Shown here piece after piece: positions 1 to 5,745 of a stretch of DNA of 8,004 bases (positions within the stretch are counted from its first letter, which is position 1; every line of letters starts with the position of its first letter). The stretch is from Nocardia sp. (GTDB lineage Bacteria; Actinomycetota; Actinomycetes; Mycobacteriales; Mycobacteriaceae), in NCBI GenBank assembly GCA_017354515.1, contig JAFMQT010000195.1, forward strand, positions 1 through 8,004. Direction: 5' to 3'. The position numbers and the translations under genes are program-made. The notes under the pieces are model-generated. The model saw only the letters and a program-made list of their open reading frames with translations. It was not told where the DNA came from and did not search any database.

Positions 1-174
1 GCCCAGCAGCTCGAGGCGGCGCGCACCGAGGCCGCGCGCCGTCTCGAAGCCCTCGAACACTCCCGGGACCAGACCCGAATTCGCGCTGAACGCGCCGAAG
101 GTCAGCTCGACGCGCTGCTGGCCGAACGCGAGCCCGACCCGGCCGGACCGGACCCACGGTCCGAATCCGATTGA
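1..174 (+). CDS. C-terminal end of a coiled-coil protein of unknown function (partial)
   Basis: Frame 1 is open from the window edge to a TGA at 172-174, giving the last 57 residues of a protein whose start lies upstream. Residues 1-43 of the fragment are almost only Ala, Glu, Arg, Leu and Gln, with leucines and alanines spaced as in heptad repeats (for example EAARRLEALEH and AEGQLDALLAER), so this part is very probably a helical coiled coil. The last 14 residues are rich in Pro, Asp, Gly and Ser and look like a disordered acidic tail. No catalytic motif is visible. Coiled-coil tails of this kind occur in KfrA-like DNA-binding proteins and in SMC-like or scaffold proteins, but the fragment cannot decide among these. 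The frame is convincing; the function is unknown. Confidence 0.7.
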   Translation, partial: AQQLEAARTEAARRLEALEHSRDQTRIRAERAEGQLDALLAEREPDPAGPDPRSESD

Positions 175-182
175 TACACCGG

Positions 183-215
183 CCGATCGACCCACCCGGC
201 GCGGTCGCCGATCGG
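183..215 (+). terminator. Possible hairpin after the coiled-coil gene
   Basis: Inverted arms CCGATCG (183-189) and CGATCGG (209-215) can pair as a 7-bp stem around a 19-nt loop. The stem begins 8 nt after the TGA at 174 and ends 13 nt before the next gene. No T-run follows, so it is not a classic intrinsic terminator; many actinobacterial terminators lack a strong U tract. In GC-rich DNA a 7-bp inverted repeat can arise by chance. The right arm is part of CCGATCGG, itself self-complementary, so an operator is also possible. Confidence 0.25.
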
Positions 216-228
216 GCACACTGGGGTG

Positions 229-714
229 GTGCGATATGTGATGCGGGAACGACTGTTCAGCTTCACCCAGGACTATTGGGTCACCGACGACGCCGGACAC
301 CGGGCGTTCCTGGTCAGCGGTAAAATGCTGTCGCTGCGCAGGGCATTCGAGGTGAAAGGACCCGACGGGCAGGTGTACGCGCTCGCGCGCAAGAAGCTGC
401 CGGCGTTGCGCACCACCATGCAGATCACCTCCGGCGGCCGGCATGTCGCGACCATCCGCCGGAAACTGTTCAGCCCGATATGGCACCGCTTCACCATCGC
501 CCTCGCCGACGGCGAACGCTGGGAAGCGGTGGGTGATCTGATCGAGAAGAACTACACCATCGAGGGGCCGCAGGGGGTGGTCGCGCAGACCTCGCGCAGA
601 TGGTTCCGGATTCGCGACAGCTACGGCGTCGACGTCTACCATCCGGACGTGCCGGTGACCCTGGCGATCGTCGCATGCGTCGACGAACTCGTCGCCGCCG
701 CCCGCCACGAGTAG
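229..714 (+). CDS. LURP-one-related (LOR) family protein, tubby-like fold
   Basis: A 161-residue protein, near the usual 160-170 residues of bacterial LURP-one-related (DUF567/LOR) proteins. Visible family features are the N-terminus MRYVMRERLFSF, the following WVTDDAG and FLVSGKMLSLRRAFEV segments, a central KLFSPIWHRFTI and a later IEKNYTIEG. The pattern of short beta strands separated by charged turns suits the 12-stranded tubby-like barrel with a central helix. There is no signal peptide, no membrane segment and no catalytic motif. The molecular role of bacterial members is not established; phospholipid or membrane association has been inferred from the related scramblase and Tubby folds. 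Candidate starts are GTG at 226, 229 and 238 and ATG at 241. I chose 229 because it gives the MRYVM-type N-terminus common in the family. There is no clear Shine-Dalgarno site, so a leaderless mRNA is possible. It stands alone on the plus strand between two small gaps. Confidence 0.82.
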   Translation: MRYVMRERLFSFTQDYWVTDDAGHRAFLVSGKMLSLRRAFEVKGPDGQVYALARKKLPALRTTMQITSGGRHVATIRRKLFSPIWHRFTIALADGERWEAVGDLIEKNYTIEGPQGVVAQTSRRWFRIRDSYGVDVYHPDVPVTLAIVACVDELVAAARHE

Positions 715-923
715 GGTGGGCGCGGACGAAAGCGATACGGCCCCATCGGATGTGGCCGATCACCACTGGTGGCGCGGGGACTGCGAAGGTCCAGTAGTCA
801 CCAGGTTGAAATTTCCACCTCGCGCGCGGGCGGAATGTGCGCTATGACCGGGCCGGGGGTCTATGCTCGTCTACTACATCAGCCAACCCGCGACACGGGT
901 TCGTGGGAATCGAGAGGTGACAG
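715..923 (+). other. Intergenic region upstream of the methyltransferase
   Basis: This 209-bp gap has no convincing gene. It contains short inverted repeats: ATCGG/CCGAT (745-749 and 756-760, 6-nt loop), CACCA/TGGTG (761-765 and 767-771, 1-bp centre) and the leader hairpin at 885-901 listed separately. A TATGCT at 862-867 resembles a -10 box, but no good -35 lies at the proper distance. A TTGAAA at 806-811 is in a locally AT-richer patch without a matching -10 box. The promoter of the methyltransferase is probably here but cannot be fixed from sequence alone. Confidence 0.4.
885..901 (+). promoter_or_regulatory. Leader hairpin upstream of the methyltransferase start
   Basis: AACCCG (885-890) and CGGGTT (896-901) form a perfect 6-bp stem with a 5-nt CGACA loop. 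It ends 10 nt before the Shine-Dalgarno site (GAGAGG, 912-917). If transcription begins upstream, for example near the TATGCT at 862-867, the hairpin would lie in the 5' leader and could affect ribosome access or mRNA stability. An alternative overlapping fold pairs CACG (894-897) with CGTG (902-905). No known riboswitch class is recognised. Confidence 0.22.
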
Positions 924-1736
924 GTGAACGACGACGCCATGCGAGCGCGGCAGTCACGGCCGAGCGTGGCACGGGTATACGACTACATCCTCGGCGGGCG
1001 AGACAACTACGGGGTGGACAAGAGCCTCGCCGACTATTTCATCGAGTTCCTGCCGGGCTCCGAACAGGTCGCCATCACCGCCCGGGCGGCTACCCTGCGC
1101 GCGGTCCGCAGTATGTGCGCCAAGGGGATCCGGCAATTCATCGACCTCGGGTGCGGGTTACCCACCAGCGAGAACGTCCATGAGGTCGTGCGACGCGAAT
1201 ATCCGGAAGCCCCGGTGGTCTATGTCGACAACGATCCGTTCGTGCTCGCGCACGGGCGCGCACTGCTCTCGATCGACGACCGGGTCGCGGTGATCGGCGG
1301 CGATGTACGCGATGTCGGCGAAGTCGCCAACCATGAGGATGTGCGGCGGCTGATCAACTTCGACGAACCCGTCGGCCTGTTGTTCGGCATCGTGCTGGCA
1401 CTGTTCGAGGACGAGGAGGAACCCGGCGCCGTCGTCCGAGGCTGGGCGGACCGGGTCCCGGCCGGAAGCCAAATCTACATCTCGCACTTCCGATCCGGGC
1501 ACAACCGCGAAACCACCTCCACCGAACGCAAGATGCTCGACGCGTTCGGGCGCGGGCGCTGGCGCGACGATGCGGAGATCCAAGCCCTGTTCGGCGATCT
1601 GGAACTGCTCGAACCCGGACTGCTGCCGTGTGCGCAGTGGTGGCCGCAATCGGGATCCGAGGCCGGCTCGCAAGGACGCGACCTGAGTAACTGGGAGGAA
1701 CTCGTCGTCGCCGGCCTGGGGCGCAAAACCGCCTGA
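924..1736 (+). CDS. SAM-dependent methyltransferase, DUF574/Methyltransf_19 family
   Basis: A complete 270-residue protein, the usual length for this actinobacterial family. The N-terminal signature VARVYDYILGGRDNYGVDK (residues 15-33) is diagnostic. The SAM-binding motif I is FIDLGCGLPTSENVHEV (72-88), and motif II follows as VVYVDNDPFVLAHGRALL (98-115), with Asp102 and Asp104 in the position that holds the SAM ribose. A later GGDVRDVGEV matches the adenine-contact segment. The fold is a class I Rossmann methyltransferase, probably cytosolic: no signal peptide or membrane span is seen. Members are highly multiplied in Nocardia and Streptomyces; their substrates are generally unknown, so no substrate is assigned. 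The GTG start at 924 is preceded by GAGAGG at 912-917 with 6-nt spacing. The next gene is convergent, so this one is probably transcribed alone. Confidence 0.93.
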   Translation: MNDDAMRARQSRPSVARVYDYILGGRDNYGVDKSLADYFIEFLPGSEQVAITARAATLRAVRSMCAKGIRQFIDLGCGLPTSENVHEVVRREYPEAPVVYVDNDPFVLAHGRALLSIDDRVAVIGGDVRDVGEVANHEDVRRLINFDEPVGLLFGIVLALFEDEEEPGAVVRGWADRVPAGSQIYISHFRSGHNRETTSTERKMLDAFGRGRWRDDAEIQALFGDLELLEPGLLPCAQWWPQSGSEAGSQGRDLSNWEELVVAGLGRKTA

Positions 1737-1757
1737 GGGCGACCCGAATCGGCGCCC
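1737..1757. terminator. Compact hairpin in the convergent gap, possible bidirectional terminator
   Basis: Only 24 bp separate the methyltransferase stop (1736) from the carboxylase stop (1761). Within it, GGGCG (1737-1741) pairs with CGCCC (1753-1757) and CCG (1744-1746) with CGG (1750-1752), leaving a two-base AC bulge and an AAT loop: 8 bp of GC-only stem. It begins directly after the TGA of the plus-strand gene and ends 3 bp short of the minus-strand stop. No T-run is present on either side. The position suits a shared terminator or transcript-end stabiliser. Confidence 0.4.
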
Positions 1758-1760
1758 GGC

Positions 1761-4700
1761 TCAGCGCAGAGTGCCGATCCAGCGGCGAGTATCGGCCGGA
1801 TCGATCACATCGTCGAGTTCGAAAACCGTTGCGGCGGTGAGTGCCTTGCCGTTCTGGTAGGCGGCGCGGACCAGATTGTCGAAGGCGCTCGCGCGCTCGG
1901 CCGGGTCTGCGATGGCGGCCAATTCCTTCGCGAAACCCAACCGTACCGCACCCTCGAGCCCCATACCGCCGATCTCACCGGTGGGCCAGGCGACGACGAA
2001 CCGGGGGGCCCGGAACGACCCCGCCGCCATGGCCTGAGCACCCAAACCGTAACCCTTGCGCACGATCACCGTGCCCCACGGCACCGACATCGCCGCCGCG
2101 TCGATGAACAACCGGCTGAACTTGGTCACCGTGGCATGCGTCTCGGCCTCCGGGCCGACCATGAAACCCGGTGTGTCACACAGTGATACGATCGGCAGGC
2201 GGTGCGCATCGCACAGTCGCAGGAAGGTGCTGAGCTTATCGGCGGCGGGTGCGTCGATCGCGCCGCCCAGATGATGACAGTCGTTGGCGATCAATCCGAA
2301 GGGCCGGCCCTCGACCCGCACCAGTGCGGTCACCACACCCACACCCCAGTCGCGCCGTAACTCCAGCACCGAATCGATGTCGGCGATCGAACCTATCGCG
2401 TCGCGAATATCGAAGGCCCGCAGCCGGTCCTCGGGAACCACATGCCTGGCTGCGCGTGGATCGGGCACGCGCCACCGGTCCGCCGTGCCCTGGAAGTAGC
2501 CGAGGTAGGTGCGCGCCAGCGCGACCGCGTGGGCTTCGTCGTCGGCGACCAGATGCACGACACCGTTACGCCGCTGCACCGGCACCGGGCCGATGTCCTC
2601 CGGCGCGTAGACGCCCAGTCCGCCGCCCTCGATCATCGCCGGACCGCCCATACCGATATTGGCTTCCGGGGTGGCGATCACGACGTCACACATGCCCAGC
2701 AGCGCCGCGTTACCGGCGAAACAGCGGCCCGAGGCGATACCGATCAGCGGCACCGTGCCCGACAGGGCGGCCATCGCGCGGAAGGTAGTGACGTCCAGGC
2801 CGGAGATACCGGAATGGTCGGTATCGCCGGGGCGTCCGCCGCCGCCCTCGGTGAAGAAGATCACCGGAAGCCTCTGGGCGCGAGCCACATCCAGGATTCG
2901 ATCGGTCTTGGCGTGATTGCGCATGCCCTGGGTTCCCGCCAGGACCGTGTAGTCGTAGGACAGAATCGCCACGCGGGAGCGGTCGGTGCCGAAATCCGCG
3001 GCGCCGACGGTCGCCACACCGGTGATCAAACCGTCGGCGGGAGTGTTGGCGATCAGATCCTCGATGCTGCGGCGCGAGCGCTGGGCGGCCACCGCCAGCG
3101 CGCCGTATTCGACGAAACTGTCTGCGTCGACCAGGTCGGCGATGTTCTCGCGGGCCGTCCGCCGGCCCAGGCGGTGGCGCTTGGCGACCGCGTCCGGGCG
3201 GGCCTGATCGGTGGTGGCCTCGTGCCGGCGGCGGACCTCGGCCAGATCCTCGCGGATCGAATCCGGATCCACCGCGGTGACGGCGTCGGCTTCACCGGCG
3301 TGGTCGGAATCATCGCAGTCGATCAGCGCGGTGTGCGGATCGACGACGGTGCCGGGGCCGGTCAGTACCCGCACCACCCGAAGCGGGCGATCGGCGCGCA
3401 CCACATGATGCATCTTCATCGCCTCCACGACGGCGACCTCACCGCCACGGGCGACCACGGTGCCCGGTGCGACGACGCTGATGACGGTGCCGCCCAGTGG
3501 GGAACGCAATGTGCGGTCCTCGTCCACCGCCGACAGCGGAGGGCCCGGCGATAACTTGTGTGTTCCGGATTCGATTGCCCGGCTCAGTAATTCGGGAAGC
3601 CGCGATTCGAACCAGTCGGTGGTGACCGCGGGTGTCTCGATCAGCGCGGCCAGGGTCGCGCGCTGCACCGCGACCGTGGTGTCGACCCCCTCGATCACCG
3701 TCTCGGCCAGGGCATCACCGGCTCGCCGCAGCGCCGATGGGTAGGACGGGGCGTACGCGATGATCTTGGCCACCAGCGAATCGAACCGCGCGCTCAGGCA
3801 CATTCCCGGATGCGCGGCCGTGTCCACCCGCACGCCCGTACCCGTGGGCGGGGTGAATCGGGTGATGACGCCGGTCGCCGCCAGAACCTCACCGTCGGCG
3901 TCGAAGGTTTCCGCGTTCACCCGCACCTGCACGGCGTAACCGTACGGGGCGATAGGGGCCACGCCGATCTCCTCGAGGGAGTGGCCCATCGCCAGATCGA
4001 ATTGCAGCGCAACAAGATCCAGGCCGGTCACCTCCTCGGTGACGGTGTGCTCGACCTGCAACCGGGGATTGACCTCCAGAAACCAGCAGTCCTCGTGGCG
4101 GACCAGGAATTCCACGGTGACCACGCCACGGCAACCGCTGGCCTCGATCAACCGCACCGCGTGCTCGTGCAGGCGCGAGCGCATCTCGGCGGTGATATCG
4201 GGGGCCGGGGCGATCTCGACGGTTTTCTGGCGGCGGCGCTGCACACTGCAGTCCCGATCACCGAGGGCGACCGCGGTGGCACCGTCGGCGGCGACCTGCA
4301 CCTCGATATGCCTGGCCCGCTCGATCAGCGCCTCCGCGTAGACGGTCTCGTCACCGAAACCCGCGCGGGCCTCCTCGCGGCAGCGGGCGTAGGCCTGGTC
4401 GATCTCGGCGGCATCGCGGACCACCCGCATACCGCGGCCGCCGCCCCCGGCGGCCGCCTTGATCATCACCCCGCCGGGATTTTCGGCCAGCAGTTCGGTG
4501 ATCGGCCCGCTACCGACCGCCTCGTCGATCGCCGAGATAACGGGCAGGCCCGCCTTTTCCGCGGCCCGGCGGGCGGCGACCTTATCGCCGAACGTGCGCA
4601 GAACCTGCGGGGACGGGCCGACGAACAGCTGCCCCGCGGCCATGCACGCTTCGGCGAAATCGGCGCTCTCACTGAGGAATCCGTACCCGGGATGCAGGAG

Positions 4701-4922
4701 GGTGCCCGGTCCGGCACTGGCCGCCGCCGACACCACGGCCGCGATGTCGAGGTAGGCGGCGGCCCCGGCGCCGGGCAGTTCGACCACGTCGTCGGCGAGT
4801 TTGACCGCCATCGCCTCGGGCTCCTCGGCGGTCGACAATGCCACTGTGCTGTAACCCCGTTCGCGTGCGGTCCGCAACACCCGCACCGCGATCTCACCCC
4901 GGTTCGCCACGACGACCTGCAT
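1761..4922 (-). CDS. Single-chain biotin-dependent acyl-CoA carboxylase (BC-BCCP-CT fusion)
   Basis: A 1053-residue enzyme carrying all three functions of an acyl-CoA carboxylase. Residues 1-450 are biotin carboxylase: VVVANRGEIAVRVLR (3-17), glycine-rich ATP-grasp loop AAAGGGGRGMR (156-166), HIEVQV (205-210), GDRDCSVQRRRQK (221-233) and EVNPRLQVEH (283-292). Residues 471-537 are the biotin carrier, with EAMKM at 500-504; Lys503, encoded at 3414-3416, is the expected biotinylation site. Residues 555-1053 are the carboxyltransferase: TEGGGGRPGD (691-700), GRCFAGNAALLGMCD (732-746), GMGGPAMIEGGGLG (757-770), DTPGF (916-920) and GEIGGMGLEGAV (982-993). Fused enzymes of this order are known from mycobacteria as long-chain acyl-CoA carboxylase (LCC), a homohexamer of similar chain length. 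The acyl substrate is not shown by sequence. The frame stays open upstream to 5213, but that extension is low-complexity Arg/Pro overlapping the SDR gene. I start at ATG 4922, where family homology begins; ATG 4943 adds seven residues. Neither has a clear Shine-Dalgarno site. Confidence 0.93.
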   Translation of the reverse strand: MQVVVANRGEIAVRVLRTARERGYSTVALSTAEEPEAMAVKLADDVVELPGAGAAAYLDIAAVVSAAASAGPGTLLHPGYGFLSESADFAEACMAAGQLFVGPSPQVLRTFGDKVAARRAAEKAGLPVISAIDEAVGSGPITELLAENPGGVMIKAAAGGGGRGMRVVRDAAEIDQAYARCREEARAGFGDETVYAEALIERARHIEVQVAADGATAVALGDRDCSVQRRRQKTVEIAPAPDITAEMRSRLHEHAVRLIEASGCRGVVTVEFLVRHEDCWFLEVNPRLQVEHTVTEEVTGLDLVALQFDLAMGHSLEEIGVAPIAPYGYAVQVRVNAETFDADGEVLAATGVITRFTPPTGTGVRVDTAAHPGMCLSARFDSLVAKIIAYAPSYPSALRRAGDALAETVIEGVDTTVAVQRATLAALIETPAVTTDWFESRLPELLSRAIESGTHKLSPGPPLSAVDEDRTLRSPLGGTVISVVAPGTVVARGGEVAVVEAMKMHHVVRADRPLRVVRVLTGPGTVVDPHTALIDCDDSDHAGEADAVTAVDPDSIREDLAEVRRRHEATTDQARPDAVAKRHRLGRRTARENIADLVDADSFVEYGALAVAAQRSRRSIEDLIANTPADGLITGVATVGAADFGTDRSRVAILSYDYTVLAGTQGMRNHAKTDRILDVARAQRLPVIFFTEGGGGRPGDTDHSGISGLDVTTFRAMAALSGTVPLIGIASGRCFAGNAALLGMCDVVIATPEANIGMGGPAMIEGGGLGVYAPEDIGPVPVQRRNGVVHLVADDEAHAVALARTYLGYFQGTADRWRVPDPRAARHVVPEDRLRAFDIRDAIGSIADIDSVLELRRDWGVGVVTALVRVEGRPFGLIANDCHHLGGAIDAPAADKLSTFLRLCDAHRLPIVSLCDTPGFMVGPEAETHATVTKFSRLFIDAAAMSVPWGTVIVRKGYGLGAQAMAAGSFRAPRFVVAWPTGEIGGMGLEGAVRLGFAKELAAIADPAERASAFDNLVRAAYQNGKALTAATVFELDDVIDPADTRRWIGTLR

Positions 4923-4982
4923 CCGGCAAGTCTGGTACGCCATCGATACGGCCGTCAACAACAGCGGGTCCGGGAACGGGGG

Positions 4983-4995
4983 GATCGGCCCGATC
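4983..4995. promoter_or_regulatory. Perfect 6-1-6 palindrome between the SDR and carboxylase genes
   Basis: GATCGG (4983-4988) and CCGATC (4990-4995) are perfect inverted half-sites around one base. The site overlaps the SDR stop codon (4996-4994) and lies 61 bp upstream of the carboxylase start at 4922. It could be an operator for a dimeric repressor acting on the carboxylase, or a short stem in the transcript. Several such 12-bp inverted repeats are expected by chance in 8 kb of GC-rich DNA, so support rests on position only. Confidence 0.2.
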
Positions 4996-5650
4996 AGCGG
5001 CCGGAAGCCAGTGCCGCCACCGCATCGGCGACCGGGGTCGATCCACCGGTCAATTCGATGATGATCCGGCTCAGACCGGGCTCGTGCAGGGCGGTGGCGA
5101 GGAAGGCGGCCACGTCGTCGCGGCTGACGGTGCCGTAGGCGATGGCCGGTCCGGCGGTGACCTGCCCGCTGCCCGGGTCGTCGAGGAGCGTTCCCGGACG
5201 CACGATCAGCCAATCGAGATCGGTGTGCGCCAGATACACATCCGCGGCCTTCTTCACCCGCATGTAGTGCTCGAAGCCGGGGGAGGTGTCGCGGTCGCGG
5301 CCGGCCTCGGGGAAGGCCGACACCAGCACGAACCGCCGCACCCCGGCAGCCGCCGCGGCCTGAGCGGCCTTCTCCAGTCCCGCGCCGTCGATGGCGGTCG
5401 TCTTGTCCGGTCCGGTGCCGTGCGCACCGGCGGAGAACACGACCGCGTCGTGACCGGCGAGTTTGGTGGCCAGTTCGGTCGCGGAGTCGCCGATGAGATC
5501 CCCGGCCACCGGTACCGCGCCGGCCGCCCGGACGGTCTCGGCCTGCCTGGGCTCACGATGCATACCGGTGACCTGGTCACCCCGGTCGACCAGCGCCCGG
5601 GCCAGGCGTCGCCCGACCCCACCGGCCGCCCCGATCTGAAACACCTTCAC
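4994..5650 (-). CDS. NAD(P)-binding NmrA-like / atypical SDR oxidoreductase
   Basis: A 218-residue Rossmann-fold protein of the atypical short-chain dehydrogenase (SDR_a5-like, NAD(P)H-binding) group, whose members are typically 210-220 residues. The dinucleotide loop is GAAGGVG (7-13). Arg32 after the second strand favours NADP(H). AGDLIG (49-54) holds the adenine-contact Asp, VVFSAG (70-75) is the fourth strand, FVLVSAF (107-113) the fifth, and YMRVK (129-133) keeps the Y-x3-K spacing of SDR catalytic residues. LIVRPGTLLDDP follows, as in NmrA/YwnB-like proteins. The substrate is unknown; the family includes reductases, redox sensors and flavin reductases. Two adjacent GTG codons (5653, 5650) compete. 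The Shine-Dalgarno site GAGAGGGG (5664-5657) lies 6 nt from GTG 5650 but only 3 nt from 5653, and 5650 gives the common MKVFQIGAAGGVG start. It is 71 bp upstream of the carboxylase on the same strand, so co-transcription is possible. Confidence 0.88.
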   Translation of the reverse strand: MKVFQIGAAGGVGRRLARALVDRGDQVTGMHREPRQAETVRAAGAVPVAGDLIGDSATELATKLAGHDAVVFSAGAHGTGPDKTTAIDGAGLEKAAQAAAAAGVRRFVLVSAFPEAGRDRDTSPGFEHYMRVKKAADVYLAHTDLDWLIVRPGTLLDDPGSGQVTAGPAIAYGTVSRDDVAAFLATALHEPGLSRIIIELTGGSTPVADAVAALASGR

Positions 5651-5698
5651 CACTGGCCCCTCTCACTCGCCTGACCCATACCCCTCGATTGTGTACGC

Positions 5699-5726
5699 CC
5701 GCAGCCCAGCGAGCATGGGTTTGCGG
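5699..5726 (-). terminator. Hairpin downstream of mqo, possible terminator
   Basis: The gap between mqo (stop at 5746) and the SDR gene holds an interrupted stem: CCGCA (5699-5703) with TGCGG (5722-5726), and CCCA (5705-5708) with TGGG (5716-5719). The strands are offset by one base on one side and two on the other, with a 7-nt loop (5709-5715). It lies 19 nt past the mqo stop in the direction of transcription. No T-run follows. A competing pairing joins ATGGGT (5715-5720) with ACCCAT (5674-5679). It may separate the mqo transcript from the SDR-carboxylase pair. Confidence 0.35.
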
Positions 5727-5745
5727 CGGTGCCAGGGTGCGTTTT

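Noticed and set aside
724..797. Short coding region in the gap before the methyltransferase
   Set aside because: Only out-of-frame tails of open frames starting within the LOR gene cross it; no start with a Shine-Dalgarno site and no protein-like composition.
863..1183. Plus-strand open frame starting in the leader and overlapping the methyltransferase in another frame
   Set aside because: Arg-rich out-of-frame translation with no Shine-Dalgarno site; the DUF574 frame explains the region.
1158..1673. Minus-strand open frame opposite the methyltransferase
   Set aside because: Shadow of a gene with intact SAM motifs; no independent evidence.
2442..3554. Long plus-strand open frame opposite the carboxylase
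   Set aside because: GC-rich antisense shadow; His/Arg/Asp/Gly-rich translation with no domain, while the minus strand encodes clear motifs throughout.
4932..4958. TTGACG (4958-4953) as a -35 box for the carboxylase
   Set aside because: The only possible -10 (TACCAG, 4937-4932) is poor and 15 bp away, so the promoter is not supported.
3810..5138. 442-codon plus-strand open frame opposite the biotin carboxylase domain
   Set aside because: Same compositional shadow effect; no recognisable fold.
4944..5213. N-terminal extension of the carboxylase reading frame to 5213
   Set aside because: Low-complexity Arg/Pro sequence overlapping the SDR gene in another frame; carboxylase homology begins at 4922.
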